Shown: in pieces, positions 1 to 11,372 of the stretch
How positions within the stretch are numbered: the first letter of the stretch is position 1
How the letters are laid out: each line of letters begins with the position of its first letter
Assembly (NCBI RefSeq): GCF_048544455.1
Contig: NC_133528.1
Span: 49,652,293 to 49,716,292 of the forward strand
Direction of reading: 5' to 3'
DNA from: Silene latifolia
Lineage: Eukaryota; Streptophyta; Magnoliopsida; Caryophyllales; Caryophyllaceae
Length of the DNA: 64,000 nucleotides
Program-made: the position numbers and the translations under genes
Notes under the pieces: generated by a model
The model's input: the letters and a program-made list of their open reading frames with translations, nothing else
The model's database searches: none
Told to the model about the DNA's origin: nothing

Positions 1-2370
1 TCAAAAACCTGTTTGATAATGAATAACTTTAATCTATACTCTTTACAAGAGATCCTTAGCAATGGTTCATATGAGGTTTTAGAAGCAAATTCAAATTTTT
101 GTCTTTAGTTACGATGTTTTAACGGATATTTGAGTCAAAATCGAAATGATATCGTATATGAATTGTGGTAAAGAAATAGAACAATATGATAACGGAATAA
201 TGGAAAACTTGACATTTATCGTTTTATTAATACTTGTAAATAACAAGTAAAGCATTTACATAGTGACCTCTACCCAACTATGATAAATGATTCCAAGACC
301 CAAATTCATATTAACTTGGGCACGGTATGGCCGATGAAACCCTAATCAATATAACTCGGTGGATTAACGCTTTAATCGATTCTACTTTTAGAACTCTTGG
401 TCGATAAAATTACTCTAATATTTATCTCAGAGCCGGAACACATGCAACTACGGTCGCGAATACTTCCGTTGAGCTCAATCCAAATTTCGAATAAATGTGT
501 CCATGATCCAAATCCACATCAACTTGGGCACGGTATGGCCGATGAAACCCTCATTAACATGAACTCGGTGGATTAACACTCATCACCCACTTCCCCTACG
601 TAACAAGGTTTGTACCCCGGTAGGGCCGAGTGCACTCCCTCGCGAAATAGGTTTTCATGGTTTCTACTATTTGGTAAGGCTATGTCTCAATTAATTCTTT
701 TAGCGAGAGGTCATGTCAATTTATTATCTATCACGTTTTAAGTGAACTAAAGCGGTGAACTACGATAATTCTAATTGACACGGTCGATAAACTCGATAAA
801 ATAAGGATGCATGTTTTAGTTATGGCGATTTAGCGATGCATGTGACATAAAATAAAATGCAAGCATAAAGATAAATAAATCCTAGTATGGCCTTTCCTAA
901 AATAGAAAAACTATTTAACTATTACATATTCGGAAACCAACTCCATTGGTCCCTTGAACTTCGGTTGTGGCACGCATCTCGAGGTAACACCGTCTTTATG
1001 TATCGCCATTCTTGAAGAAATCCGTCTTTGGGAACTCCGGAATGAATAAAATTACATAATAAATTACATAATTTCCTATTATACATATGTAACTAAAATA
1101 AAATAAATCTATTAAATTACAAAACGGTGATACGAGATCACAATAAAATTACAACCGAATCGATATTCCCATACATTTCGGGAAATACCAATTAAAATCT
1201 AAGGCCATACTAAGTAAAATTACATAATTCAAAAATTACATAAATTAAAATTATGACAATCATAAAGAAAATGCAGCATTATAATATGTATGAACATGCT
1301 CAATTTTATGCTAAATCGCCTTTAATTAGCCAATATCGTATATTACTCGGTTTTTACGGATTTGCGTGATTTCAACATTTTACAATCACAAAAATTACAT
1401 AAATTCATATTTATGCATAAGTTAATTACCCTAACCTCTTAGGACTCAAAATTTAGTCTTCACTAATAATTTGACCATAATTAACCCGTATTTATAAAAT
1501 TGTTCATTAATGGACTAAAAATTACAAAAATAAGCTATAAACTTCAAATAAATCACAAAATTTCAAATAAATTCAAAATTTGAAATTTAAACTCATGAAC
1601 ATTATGGAAAAATACCATGACACTCATAATGTTCAAAATCTTAGGTTAAAAATTTCGAAATTTTTCCGGAACAACAATGTTGCGGTTTATCGGTTTTAAC
1701 TAAAATAATCATAAAAACATGGAAAAATTATATACATTAACTTTTCAATTTTAGATCTGAAAAAGATAATAAAAAGCAACATTAAACGTTTTTCCTAAGC
1801 CATAGATTATGTTTTATTAATTTTTCACTAATAATGTCACTATTTATGCTATTTTTCTTCAAAAATCCATAAATCATGCAAAAAGACTTCTTTATAGACA
1901 ATTATTTTACACACATCTTGTAAATGTGCATGTGACAACATATTAAATTTCTATGACCAGATTCGAAATTTAACTCATATTAACCTATTTTTCACTTAAA
2001 TCCGAATTTAATGATGAAAAATCCATTTTTCGAGCATAACAAGTCCAAAAATTATGAAAATTTACAGGTTATCTCAAAATAATATATGTGACAACATATC
2101 CAAAAATCACTGGAAAATTCAAAGTATAGCTAATTTTAGACCGAAAATGACATTTTTACTCATAAAATCATATTTGAATGCCATTATTGTATAATATGAA
2201 CAATAAAAATCCGTAAAATTAACCAAAATATCCTAAAATATTTTAGGACCAGAAATATTAACATGCATGGATTAATTTCGTGATATCTCATAATAACACA
2301 AATTTTGCAAGTTTTATATGTTATTCTTATAACTCGGAAAAACTTTTAACCGATTTGCATGCAAACAACC

Positions 2371-2388
2371 GTGGCTCTTGATACCGAT
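2371..2388 (-). promoter_or_regulatory. Primer binding site (initiator-Met-like) of the copia element
   Basis: On the minus strand the bases directly after the LTR read ATCGGTATCAAGAGCCAC. This resembles the TGGTATCAGAGCC site that pairs with initiator tRNA-Met in many plant LTR elements. It sets the 5' orientation of the element. Confidence 0.65.
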
Positions 2389-3720
2389 TGAAAGAAATGT
2401 AGATCTATATACATAAACATACTCATATATGTTATAATTTAATTTGTCATAAAATTAAAGGTTGATCTTATGCATGCAAACTTTAAAACAAAATAAGGAA
2501 GAAGCATTATTCTTACATATGGATTTTCGGTTTATGGGCACAAGAGAGATCACCTTTCTCTCTTGTTCTTGAGCTTTCCAATAATGGATGAACATACAAA
2601 AATCCCAAAGTAGAGATTCTCCAATTAGTAGCACCCAAGACAATCCCTTAATCCCACAAACTAACATGTACTAGATGTTTATATTGTGGTTTACCTTAAA
2701 TTTGATTACTAATACTCATATATTACTTTGGTAATTTTAGTAATCTTTTGAACAAATTTGGATTAAAATCTCATCTTTTTGATGAAGATTAAAGAGAGAG
2801 AAGAGAGAAAAGCATGAACCTTTTTGCATGTTTTTGTAAGAATGAATTATATCATCATATGAATGTGTGTAAGGAAAATAAAATAACCAACAACCCACAA
2901 TAGAGAGGGAGTGTCACGGTTGGAAGAGCCAAAATTGGCATCATTTCTTTTCCTTTTACTCTTCTCAAAAATAGTAGGTGTGTAAGAGGTGTAAGACTAG
3001 TAGTAGGTAGGCATCATTATGTTTATTTTATCAAATAAGATAAAACAACCAAAACCCACTAACACACCCTCCATTTTCGGTCCATATACTTAAAATGGAC
3101 TACCATTTTATTTTGTCAATTTGTCATTTGTCACACAATATGTCACATGTAGTATGATACATGTTATTAATTAATTTAATGCATATTTATCACATAAATA
3201 TCATTTTATGAATTAATTAAGTTACTTTCAACAAATTGACTAGTGATACTTGATCACGTAAATAAAATGGGTCATATAATTATAATTCACAATGTCTTGT
3301 AATTATAATCAACCATTCATTCTTATCTTTATTGTTTCTCAAACAATAAACAATTTTAGTAATAAAACATTTTATTTACTAAAATAAATCTTATTTAATC
3401 CCATTACAATAAGATATCAATATTCTCTCTCACAAATTGAATTTGTTCAATTTTTAAGGAATTAATTAATCAGACGGTATACAATTAATTAACCTTTTTA
3501 ATTAAGGGAATCGTCCTTTAGGTGTGACCTCAAGGGATCAACTGATCACCACCGTCGCACGACAGTAATGTCAAACTCTAGCCAGCCAATCATTACCGAT
3601 ATGTGTGGACCAGTTGACTATATATGTAATGTATCATCCCTTCCGCATTCTTGAAATGAGATTTAATAATGATATTTAAATCATGTGATCGCACTATTGT
3701 TGAGGACATATTTCCCAACA
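2389..3720 (-). repeat. Copia 5' LTR (1.33 kb)
   Basis: On the minus strand it begins TGTTGGGAAATATGTCC and ends TTTCTTTCA, so it has TG...CA ends. It contains the family signature seen in the other LTRs here: a segment about gtgaccagttgatccc / gacattactgtcgtgcgac, and a CTTGGG/CACAAG-type stretch near 2520-2660. The outer flank at 3721-3725 is gtatt. No matching duplication can be checked because the far end is outside the window. Its start is closely related to the LTRs at 46116 and 59294. Confidence 0.8.
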
Positions 3721-3782
3721 GTATTAGTGAGTATCACTTAATTATGAAGAGTTAAGAGCACTTAGGCCCTGTTCTTTCTGGC

Positions 3783-3925
3783 TTTTTAGAGTGAATCAAT
3801 TGAATAGAGTGGAATCGAATCAATTGAGCCGAATCGAATCGAATCGAAATAATCTGAATCGAATGGAGTGAATCGAATCGAATAGAGTTGAGTCGAATCG
3901 AATCGAATCGAATAAAGTCAATTGA
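3783..3925. repeat. GAATC-type simple repeat, first array
   Basis: Imperfect tandem GAATC / GAATCGAATC units run for about 140 bp. A second array in the same direction lies at 5190-5325, so the pair may mark the two ends of one decayed element. The left flank contains 'ggccctgttctttctgg', a start seen on some plant DNA transposons, but no inverted partner was found at the right side. Confidence 0.7.
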
Positions 3926-4754
3926 GTAATTAAATGAAATAATCATATTAATAATAATATTAGTATTCAATATTATTGTTATTATCAACTATAATATATT
4001 AATATTCATAGTATAATAGTAATACTAAAATTAATATTTATAAGAAAAAAATTATAATATTATATATGAATAATCATAAATTATAATAATGAAAAAATAG
4101 TATTTTTCTACTAAGAATATTTTTAATAACAATAATAAATAATAAGGTCATATTAATAATGATATTAGTAAAATAATTGTTTAGAATAAAAACACTCAAG
4201 TAAGCGTTGCTCGAATTCAGGTTGAGTCAACGCTCTACTCTCATATGGTATCTCGAGCCTATGCTTGCTCTCTTCGGATGGATCTTTCACGCGTAACAAA
4301 GGCCTCAGAGGGTATGCAAAAGGTCCTTCTCTGATGTCTTATGGTAATGGTGGTTAGTCGGGACATTGCTTGAAACTAAAGTCTCTCTGCCCTCTTGTAG
4401 TAGCTCGATTAGTCTTACTTCTAGAGAGAGGAAGTTGTTGGTGAGAAGTTGTTACCATTGATTGGTGAATAGTGAGATATTTAAAGGTTTTATGTGTACC
4501 TCAAATGATGGTTTGGCAAGCACGGTTACCATATTCGCTATGAATACGCCTTACCGATTCGCGAATCGCTTATAGAAAATGTGTTACATGTATTTTCGAT
4601 GAATCAACTTGATAGAATTCGCTTTTAACGATTTGTGATTCGTAGGGTACCAAGCTAATTTGTAACCATGTTGGCAAGCGTGTTGACTTGTAAGACCCCC
4701 TATTGGCAAGTGAGTCAAGTCGGTTCGGTGTGCCTCATTAATAATATTAATAAT
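3926..4754. other. Unassigned AT-rich stretch
   Basis: No coding region, RNA gene or repeat end is supported. AT-rich sequence to about 4190 is followed by a more balanced stretch (4195-4740) that contains short GCGAATCGC-like motifs but no open frame of useful length. Confidence 0.5.
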
Positions 4755-4840
4755 AAATGTTATGAATTTTAATAATAATACCAATAAATGTTATGAATTT
4801 TAATAATAATAATACCAATAATAATTATAATAACAACGAC

Positions 4841-4937
<97 letters not shown>

Positions 4938-5045
4938 TTAACATTAACATTAACATTAATAACATTATTATTCATTTTAATAATAATATTCATCATCATC
5001 ATCATCATAATAATAATAATAATAATAGTAATAATAATAAATAAA
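4755..5045. repeat. Compound AAT/AAC microsatellite
   Basis: A short direct duplication (about 4755-4812, 'ataccaataaatgttatgaatttt' core) precedes a long (AAT)n-(AAC)n-(ACATTA)n-(CAT)n-(AAT)n tract. Open frames across it encode only poly-Asn or poly-Val/Ile and are artefacts of the repeat. Confidence 0.9.
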
Positions 5046-5189
5046 TAAATAAATTATTAACAATATTATTAATTATAATTATAATAATAAAAAATAATAT
5101 TAATATTAAAAAAATAGTATTATTGTTAACAAAATTAATAATAACTATTATTTAAATTAGTAAAATCGAAATGAAATTTAATTTAATGG

Positions 5190-5325
5190 AGTGGTGAAAT
5201 TTGAAATTGAATCGAATGAATGAGTGAATCGAATCGAATGAATCGAATGGATGAATCAATCGAATCGAATTGAATGAATCGAATCGAATTGAATCGAATC
5301 GAATAGAATGAATCAATCGAAATAA
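5190..5325. repeat. GAATC-type simple repeat, second array
   Basis: Imperfect GAATC/GAATGAATC units, same direction as the array at 3783-3925. Confidence 0.7.
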
Positions 5326-5730
5326 GGTGAAAATAAGCGAGGAAAAAAAATGCGCTTTAATTAGGTTGTACGAGGAAGACTTAAGAGCAGCTAGAGTCTT
5401 ATTAAGAGACTTTTCTGCTGCCTTCGAGGCTTTAAATCGGGTTGTTATGCTTTTGATTTGTCCCCAGTACAAAATCTATAAGCGTTAACTTTAGTCTACT
5501 CCTTTCCGCCTGGAGAAAGAAACAAAAGCACTATAGCAGTTGAAAAAAAACCACAATTTAGTCTACTCCTTTCCGCCTGGAAAAAAACCATAATGGTGGC
5601 GGTGCTTCATCATCTATCCCGGTTGCTAATATTGATCTATGAGCGTTTGAGCCTGACACATTCACTCTTCACAACTGAACATCTCATCTTCAAAAAAAAA
5701 CACTCTCTCTTATATTACAATATCACAAAA
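5326..5730. other. Unassigned stretch with a 24-bp direct duplication
   Basis: A 24-bp segment starting tttagtctactcctttcc occurs at 5490-5513 and again at 5557-5580, a spacing of 67 bp. Nothing else is recognised. Confidence 0.6.
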
Positions 5731-5888
5731 TCTCATTATAGACGGCACATATCCGTTTATAACTAAAAACGGACCAAATACAATACCACATTAGTAACAA
5801 GTGGGATCGTGGGGGCCAAAAATATTACCACTTTCAAGCTATTTGACCCGTATTTAGCTATAGACGGATATAACCGTCTATAGCAAGA
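5731..5888. mobile_element. Small MITE-like inverted-repeat element
   Basis: About 158 bp with imperfect inverted ends: TCTCATTATAGACGG at the left and TCTTGCTATAGACGG as the complement of the right end. Each end is followed by a small inverted copy of its own CCGT/ACGG core (tatagacgg ... ccgtttata and tatagacgg ... ccgtctata). No coding capacity. The exact ends and target duplication are unclear. Confidence 0.5.
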
Positions 5889-5898
5889 CTAGCTATTA

Positions 5899-6200
5899 CT
5901 CCCTCCTATTCATTTTAACCTTCCCCCTTTCCTTTTTCATCTATTCATATAACTCTCCCCTTTTCCTTATTTAGTAAAGTTTTATACTTATTTTAATCAC
6001 CTTACCCCACAATACTCATACTTTATCTTATTTTAATCACCTTACCCCACAACAATACTTATTTTAATCATCTTACCCCACAATAATACCTTCCATCTCT
6101 CCAATTACCTTACACCACCACAATACTTTACAATAAAATAATCCTACCCTTAATTTGCGTGCCCTTTTAAAAGGGGAAGGTTAAAATGAATAGGAGGGAG
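5899..6200. mobile_element. Stowaway-type MITE (Tc1/mariner-like)
   Basis: 302 bp. The two ends are perfect 28-bp inverted repeats: the left starts CTCCCTCCTATTCATTTTAA and the right is its complement ending GGAATAGGAGGGAG-like at 6200. A TA dinucleotide flanks each side (5897-5898 and 6201-6202). CTCCCTCC ends with a TA duplication are the hallmark of plant Stowaway elements. The interior is non-coding and holds tandem 'ttaatcaccttacccca' units. Perfect end repeats suggest a fairly recent insertion. Confidence 0.93.
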
Positions 6201-6230
6201 TACAATATACTACAACTCAATAAGCTATAA

Positions 6231-6457
6231 TTGGCAACTTGCAAGCACTATTTGCACAAAATGAATCGCACATTCTCCATGTGGAAACAAGCACAAGCTC
6301 TCCTTAGTTTTCCAGGGGCGATTACAAGCTCCATAAACTTTCAGAATCAAAAAAAGGTGGTGATTGTAATGGGCGCAACAGGGACTGGCAAATCAAGACT
6401 CTCAATTGATTTAGCAACCCATGTTCCAGGTGAAATAATAAATTCTGATAAAATGCA
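6231..6457 (+). pseudogene. IPT: Adenylate isopentenyltransferase (IPT) gene fragment
   Basis: The open frame from 6231 (more likely start at 6261, M11 of this frame) encodes an N-terminal stretch, then [15 protein letters not shown] (P-loop GATGTGKS at residues 48-55), then RLSIDLAT and EIINSDKMQ. This order is the start of plant adenylate isopentenyltransferase, the enzyme that adds the dimethylallyl group to ADP/ATP in the first step of cytokinin synthesis, often in plastids. The usual length is about 320-340 residues. Here the similarity stops right after the NSDKMQ substrate-binding motif, at about residue 76, where unrelated DNA begins. The following codons (to the stop at 6498-6500) are antisense PPR sequence. 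It lacks the rest of the enzyme and cannot be functional. It is probably a captured gene fragment. Confidence 0.85.
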
Positions 6458-6705
6458 GACGCTTCCTCAACCTTTCCTGCAAAGGTGTCGACATGTTTAA
6501 TGAGATCACATTTCCTATTCAAGATACAAATGTTAAAAATAAGCATACTACACACCAGATTTCCCATATATTCTTATCAGATTAGTATATGCTTTCTCGT
6601 CCATAGGAACACCCAAGTTCTGTACCATATCAAAAATCTTAACCACTTCGTCTAACTTCCTCTATCTTCCATAAACACTGCACCAAGTGACGGACCAGAA
6701 ATTTG
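6458..6705 (-). pseudogene. Pentatricopeptide repeat (PPR) gene fragment with an intron
   Basis: On the minus strand 6705-6556 encodes RKLDEVVKIFDMVQ and, a little further on, MDEKAYTNLIRIYGKSG, one 35-residue PPR-like repeat (helix pair plus the Y-TNLI-YGKSG start of the next). A GT donor at 6555-6554 and a TTTGCAG acceptor ending at 6476 bracket an 80-bp intron. The next exon continues GKVEEAS in the correct phase, exactly as expected after YGKS in a PPR. An in-frame stop lies upstream of RKLDE. PPR proteins bind organelle RNA for editing, splicing or stability. This piece is far too short to work. It abuts the IPT fragment on the opposite strand near 6457, so the two were joined by a rearrangement. 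Confidence 0.75.
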
Positions 6706-6715
6706 ATTAAAATCA

Positions 6716-6831
6716 TGGAATTCCCTAATCAATTTCCCTAAATTCATCAATCTTCACCTCAATCAACAAACCCTAATTTCCGATTAATTCCCCCAAATCA
6801 TGGAATTCCCTAATCAATTTCCCTAAATTCA
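6716..6831. repeat. Short direct duplication
   Basis: A 33-bp segment beginning catggaattccctaatcaa occurs at 6718-6750 and again at 6800-6832, about 82 bp apart. It lies between the PPR fragment and the next gene fragment. Confidence 0.75.
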
Positions 6832-6849
6832 AAAATAGCCGGTAATCTA

Positions 6850-7273
6850 ATGCCTCACCTGTATAAATTGATTTTCGAATGGATACATGTGGTGCACCGA
6901 TCTGGTCGCCAGAGAATGTTCTTAAATATAACAATTAGCGTCGACACCGTTGCCGGAGATGGCGTTCTCTCCACCGCACTCGCCGTCCTCATCTGGTACT
7001 GAGAAGGAGACGACGACGATAAAGGAAGAGGAGGATAAAGCGGAGGAATCGCCATTGTTGTCGAACAGTTCGAGCTCGAACTGTATGTCGGTGATGTCGT
7101 CTGCTTCGCCGTCGTTGTCGGACAGATCGACTTCGAGTGTGATTGTCGTTTTCATCGTTGAATTAAAAGTTAATTCCTAACTTATTTTTGTGGTTGTCGG
7201 AAACGTACAAGGAGGTGGATGAAGGCGAAGATTTCAATGAATTATTGGCTTTGTCTTTGGTTGAGGACGCCAT
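6850..7273 (-). pseudogene. Unidentified gene fragment, 5' exons, minus strand
   Basis: I do not recognise the family. A minus-strand ATG at 7273-7271 opens a Ser/Lys-rich start (MASSTKDKANNSL...). It is preceded by a CT-rich 5'-UTR-like stretch and a TATA box (7402-7394). Downstream on the same strand an open stretch at 7155-6922 is rich in Asp, Glu and Ser, and a possible continuation near 6925-6855 includes FSGDQIGAPHVS. The parts are in different frames, so introns or decay separate them. GC content is clearly higher than in the flanks. The opposite strand is also open here (6950-7180), so the coding strand is not certain. The promoter-like layout favours minus. It sits beside the IPT and PPR pieces, so it may be a third captured fragment. 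Confidence 0.4.
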
Positions 7274-7393
7274 AGTTGAGATGTGAAGTTTTTTTTGGGA
7301 TTTTTTTTTTGACAGAGAGTTGGGTTTATGGAGGGAGGGAGAGTTTTAGGGAAACGTGATTTTTGTTTTGTTTAAGGGTTGAATATCAGCCGT

Positions 7394-7402
7394 GTATTTA
7401 TA
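7394..7402 (-). promoter_or_regulatory. TATA box
   Basis: TATAAATAC on the minus strand, about 120 bp upstream of the minus-strand ATG at 7273, followed by a pyrimidine-rich leader. It is consistent with a captured plant promoter. Confidence 0.5.
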
Positions 7403-7463
7403 TTTATTCAATGGTTCAGATTTTTTAAACTCACAACTCACCGTAAGAACCAAACTCACGAGA

Positions 7464-7469
<6 letters not shown>

Positions 7470-7508
<39 letters not shown>
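7470..7508. repeat. (TA)n tract between two elements
   Basis: A pure TA repeat of about 39 bp. The left neighbour ends (read outward on minus) GCGGGATCTCGTGAG and the right neighbour starts GAGATTGAATAATGTGAG. These resemble the ends bordering the (TA)n tracts at 13814, 15247, 15851, 19840 and 20395. Confidence 0.9.
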
Positions 7509-7512
<4 letters not shown>

Positions 7513-7604
7513 TTGAATAATGTGAGAGACCTTTCTTAGGGTGGAATTGGCGGTGAACACCTTCTAAACCGTCGATTAAAAAAATACGGATGTCTTAGAT
7601 GATG

Positions 7605-7613
7605 CCACGTGTC
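7605..7613 (+). promoter_or_regulatory. G-box-like CACGTG site
   Basis: CCACGTGTC lies upstream of the pyrimidine-rich leader of the DUF707 pseudogene. It is a typical plant bZIP/bHLH site; its role here is inferred. Confidence 0.35.
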
Positions 7614-7659
7614 CCCAAACAAAACCCCCATCAAACACACATTTCGTCCTTTCCATTTC

Positions 7660-10600
7660 ACTCATTTACTCGACATCCTTCACTCGCACAGTTGCATTCT
7701 CTCTTTCTTTCTCTCCTTCTTCAACTCGTGTTCTTCAAATTTCGTCTTCGCCGTTCACTCGCATTTCGATCTCCATTTTACTACTCAGATCTTGATCGTC
7801 ATCATCATCCTAATTTCTTTTCGGATCTAGGTAATTTTGATCCCCTAATTTTCATTCGATTTCATTCCGCTTCAATCAAACTTCGATCAACTTATTTAAT
7901 TTGTTCAATCTTCTATCAACTCATTTAGTTAGTGATTCTCGCTAATGTTTATGCTGGTTTTGATCGATTTCTTCGCTTCTCGTATGTTTCTTTCCTTTTC
8001 TTTACTAGATTTCGATTTTTTGTTGCTTAATCTATTAAATTTTGGTTAGAATCTTATTTAATTAGTTTAATTACTGAGTTTTGCTCTTGTTTTACTATTT
8101 TCGTTCACTTGACTTCATCGATTTCTTTGCGTTTCTATTCTGCTCGATTACGCCCGCAGTTTAAGTTTCAGTGTTATTGTTCACGGTTAGTTATGATCGA
8201 TTTTATGTAACCTAGGTTTTTGACGAAACACTCATTATGAAATGCTTATCATAATGCCTAGGTTTGTGAACATATACCTCTTACTCTGACTTTTGCTGTT
8301 GCCGTTTCTTTAGAACGTGTTTCATAGTTAAATGAGGGATTCACAAAGATTTAGGTTGGCCTCACATACGAGGCTGTCTCATACAAGACTCATTGATTCG
8401 CCAGCACACCTTTGTATTCATATTATCTCCGATAGAAATTAAAAAAAAAAAGGTGCATTTGAAGTGTTGTATATTTGCTAGATAATAACTTATTCTCTCT
8501 CAAAATACAAAAAAAAGTTATTTTTTTCTTTGATTCTTTGATACAGTTTGTTATGAGAAGCAGATAGCTTAGGCTGAATGTCTATGAAGACATTCAAATC
8601 ATGGAGATGGTTGTCTAGAAAGAAGAGTACCCTTTCAGATGGGGTAAGTTTGACGTAGTTGACTACAACTTCACTTTTAAGGACTGTCGAAGCGGGAACT
8701 TATGAAGTAAATTGCATACTGATTCCGAATATGTGACATCCATTGTGTTGTAGGGACCACATGGAGCTCATGGACTCCGGATGAGAAAATTTACATTCAT
8801 GGCAGTTGTGTTAATAGCGATGTTGGTTATTGTGTACTGAGTCACCACTACCAAAGTATCAACAGACAGAGGTTTGGTGACTTATTTCATTGTTACATTT
8901 GATTTGTTATAATCGCCTCTTCTTTACCTGCATGACCATTTTGGATGTAGTCTCTCCTTGTCACTTATGTTACTTCTGCTCTATATATATTCATACCCGA
9001 TACATGAGTATGATACTAGGACACATCATTTTGACCGAAAATATGTGATCTTTTTTATAAAAAGCTGAGCCCGATGCTTGGACATGTACCCTATTTGATA
9101 ATTCCGACTGTGTTTAACATAGCTTCTTACGGCTTCTAAATGCCGCGCATGGCTATTTACTCATTTGAATAATGGTGAGAGGTGACGCATAAGTTGCGAA
9201 CTTGCTTTTCTTTTTATCCATGATTTTTTTTGGAGGATATGCCTGTCATTATGTTCGTTTAGTGTTTTTATTAATCATCTAAATGAAATTTCGATAATAG
9301 ATTTTTCATGTGGCTTAGGCGGTTAGGTCATTAGTTCTCTCAATGTTCAAATCCATTTGATATTTTTTTTGTTTTTCGGATAGATGCTAGAAAGCGACCC
9401 TTGACAACGAGAGGTAATTTTTGGATCTTTCCTTGAAGAATATGATGGCCGATGTGCCCATTTACATTTTTCAAATAGTACTCGTTTTCCCCGGGTATAT
9501 ATATCGGTGTACATATGTATTCATTTATGTATATACGAGTATATATTAATTTAAGTACCGATCTTTTCTTAGTGCACGAGTGCTATTTGACCCTGCTTTT
9601 TCCAAATTCATGCTAATATTTCTTGGCTTTGTGTTTGGAATCTAGGATTCGGCAATGTTTGAGTTGGATGGTTTACCTCAAGGCATCATACAGGCTAGAT
9701 CAGACTTAGAGCTAAAACCCTTATGGTCCCGTTCTACGGCGAAGGTTAGAATCCTATTGTTTGTTACTTACCATCTGTTTGTCATAGACATACGGTCCAT
9801 TATATATTAAATTCTATTTCATCAAAGTTCTGTTGTCACTAATCAATAATGTTCATCTGATTCTTATGTCATATGGATAACTGCTACTCCTGGAACATGT
9901 TTCGGTACATGACACTTTATCCACCTATATGTCTTGCTACTAATTTTATGTTTGTTTGATTTCCTAGCTTGAAGTTTCCAGTAGTAACAACTTGCTTGCT
10001 ATTGCTGCTGGTATCAAACAAAAAGAAAATGTTGACGTTATAGTTCAGAAGGTATATATACTTTTAAACATGCTCTTTGTGTGTATATATTTTTGCTATT
10101 GTTCTTATCTTACTATTTTTTTTTATTTTTATTTTTCGTTTCAGTTTCTTGCAGAAAATTTTACTATAGTGCTGTTTCATTATGATGGTGAAATGAACGG
10201 ATGGTGGGATCTGGATTGGAGTAACAAGGCCATTCATATAATCGCCGTAACCAAACGAAATGGTAAACCTTTAGCCTAAATGGTTTCTGCCACATTTTGC
10301 AGTCATATATTCATCAATAATCTTATCGTTGAACAATTCATTTGTTTATTTTTTCGTGCAAAAAGATATTTCTTCAGTGCACGTGGATTTGTTTGTGCTA
10401 ACATATGATTGACCATACTTATGAGTTGGTGTTGGAGGTTTGGTGCTTAGTCCACTTACCCTATCCTCTTTCAATTATTTTTCAGGTGGTTTGCAAAACG
10501 GTTTCTACATCCAGATGTTGTTTCCATCTATGACTATATTTTTCTGTGGGATGAAGATTTAGGCGTGGACAACTTCGATCCCGGGAGGTATGTTAGTTCT

Positions 10601-11372
10601 ATTGTTTCCGTACACTTTTGTTTCCATATATTTCGGGAACCGAATTGCATAACACTTGAATCGGTTAAGAGGTTTTGTGGTGAATATATGAAGTTTTGTC
10701 AACATTATGCTTGTTATGTTTATTAAAGACATGTACATCCATTTTTCATGTTTTCATTTTTCAAGAGCTATTGTGTAAGTCAAGACCGTCTCTCGGTATG
10801 GAACTATGGATTAATAGCAAAATCTTGCTCGAGTTTTGCTTGCTTTTGAGAAAATAATAACAATAGGGCCTTAATCCTAGTTTGGGGTTGGCCAACATGA
10901 GTCAAGAATCAAACCGTCGTGTGACCGGTAAAAATAATGACAAAAAATGGCGACCAAAAAAGATAGGAGGGCGGGAAAATCTGTATCTTGGTACTTGATA
11001 ATGTTAGAGTTGGGGTTTAATTGATTGAAACCTGAATTCTTCCGGGTGTCTCGTTATGTAATATCTACCGTGTCATGTCATCTTACTCTTGTCTTAGGTA
11101 CCTGGAAATCGTGAAAAAAGAGGGACTACATATATCCCACCAAAGATTAGACCCCAACTCAACGAAATACATCATCGTATTCATCGTTCGTAAAAAAGGC
11201 AAAGAGGTTTCACAGGTATGTTTGCAAATCAAGTCTCTCTTTCTTCGGTAAACTTCAATAATGTACAAGTATTTCAAATGGTTTATATATGTATTCTATT
11301 ATGCAGGAGAATTTATGATCACAGAGGTGTTACCAAATGTTCAAAATCCAGCATGGGGCCACCATGCACTGG
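7660..11372 (+). pseudogene. DUF707 family gene (lysine-ketoglutarate-reductase trans-splicing-like), 5' two thirds, decayed
   Basis: A plant DUF707 gene with its leader. The non-coding first exon runs to about 7830, followed by an intron to 8546. Exons I can place: 8547-8643 (ATG at 8578, MSMKTFKSWRW...), 9646-9744 (LPQGIIQARSDLELKPLW), 9968-10051 (NNLLAIAAGIKQKENVD), 10145-10262 (ENFTIVLFHYDG ... WWDLDWSNKAIH), 10486-10587 (KWWFAKRFLHPDVVSIYDYI, FLWDEDLG), 11098-11215 (RYLEIVKKEGL) and 11307-11372 (RIYDHRGVTKCS, GPPCTG). All have GT/AG borders and the motif order matches the family. A small exon near 9385-9412 (KRPLTTR) is likely. One base is missing before the KWWFAKRF junction and another in the STEIHHRI-type stretch of the 11098 exon, so the frame is lost. 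The last exons (APVFSR...GWGMD...) are absent, and a SNARE-like exon follows instead. The biochemical role of the family is not established. Confidence 0.8.

Larger units (their letters stand above)
1..3720 (-). mobile_element. Ty1/copia-type LTR element, 5' part only (leader + 5' LTR)
   Basis: Read on the minus strand, an LTR (3720 down to 2389) is followed by a primer binding site and then about 2.37 kb of leader that leaves the window at base 1. The leader matches, segment by segment, the leaders of the other copia copies here (39706-41801 plus strand, 60543-62922 plus strand, 38241-39705 minus strand). One shared segment is the 'cctagtatggcc' stretch near 890. No gag or pol lies in this part; it should lie left of the window. 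Family assignment rests on likeness to the copy at 39706-47392, whose pol order is copia. Age cannot be judged because the partner LTR is not visible. Confidence 0.8.

Noticed and set aside
4769-5044. Open frames of 79-83 codons encoding poly-Val/Ile or poly-Asn
   Set aside because: Both are direct translations of the AAT/AAC microsatellite.
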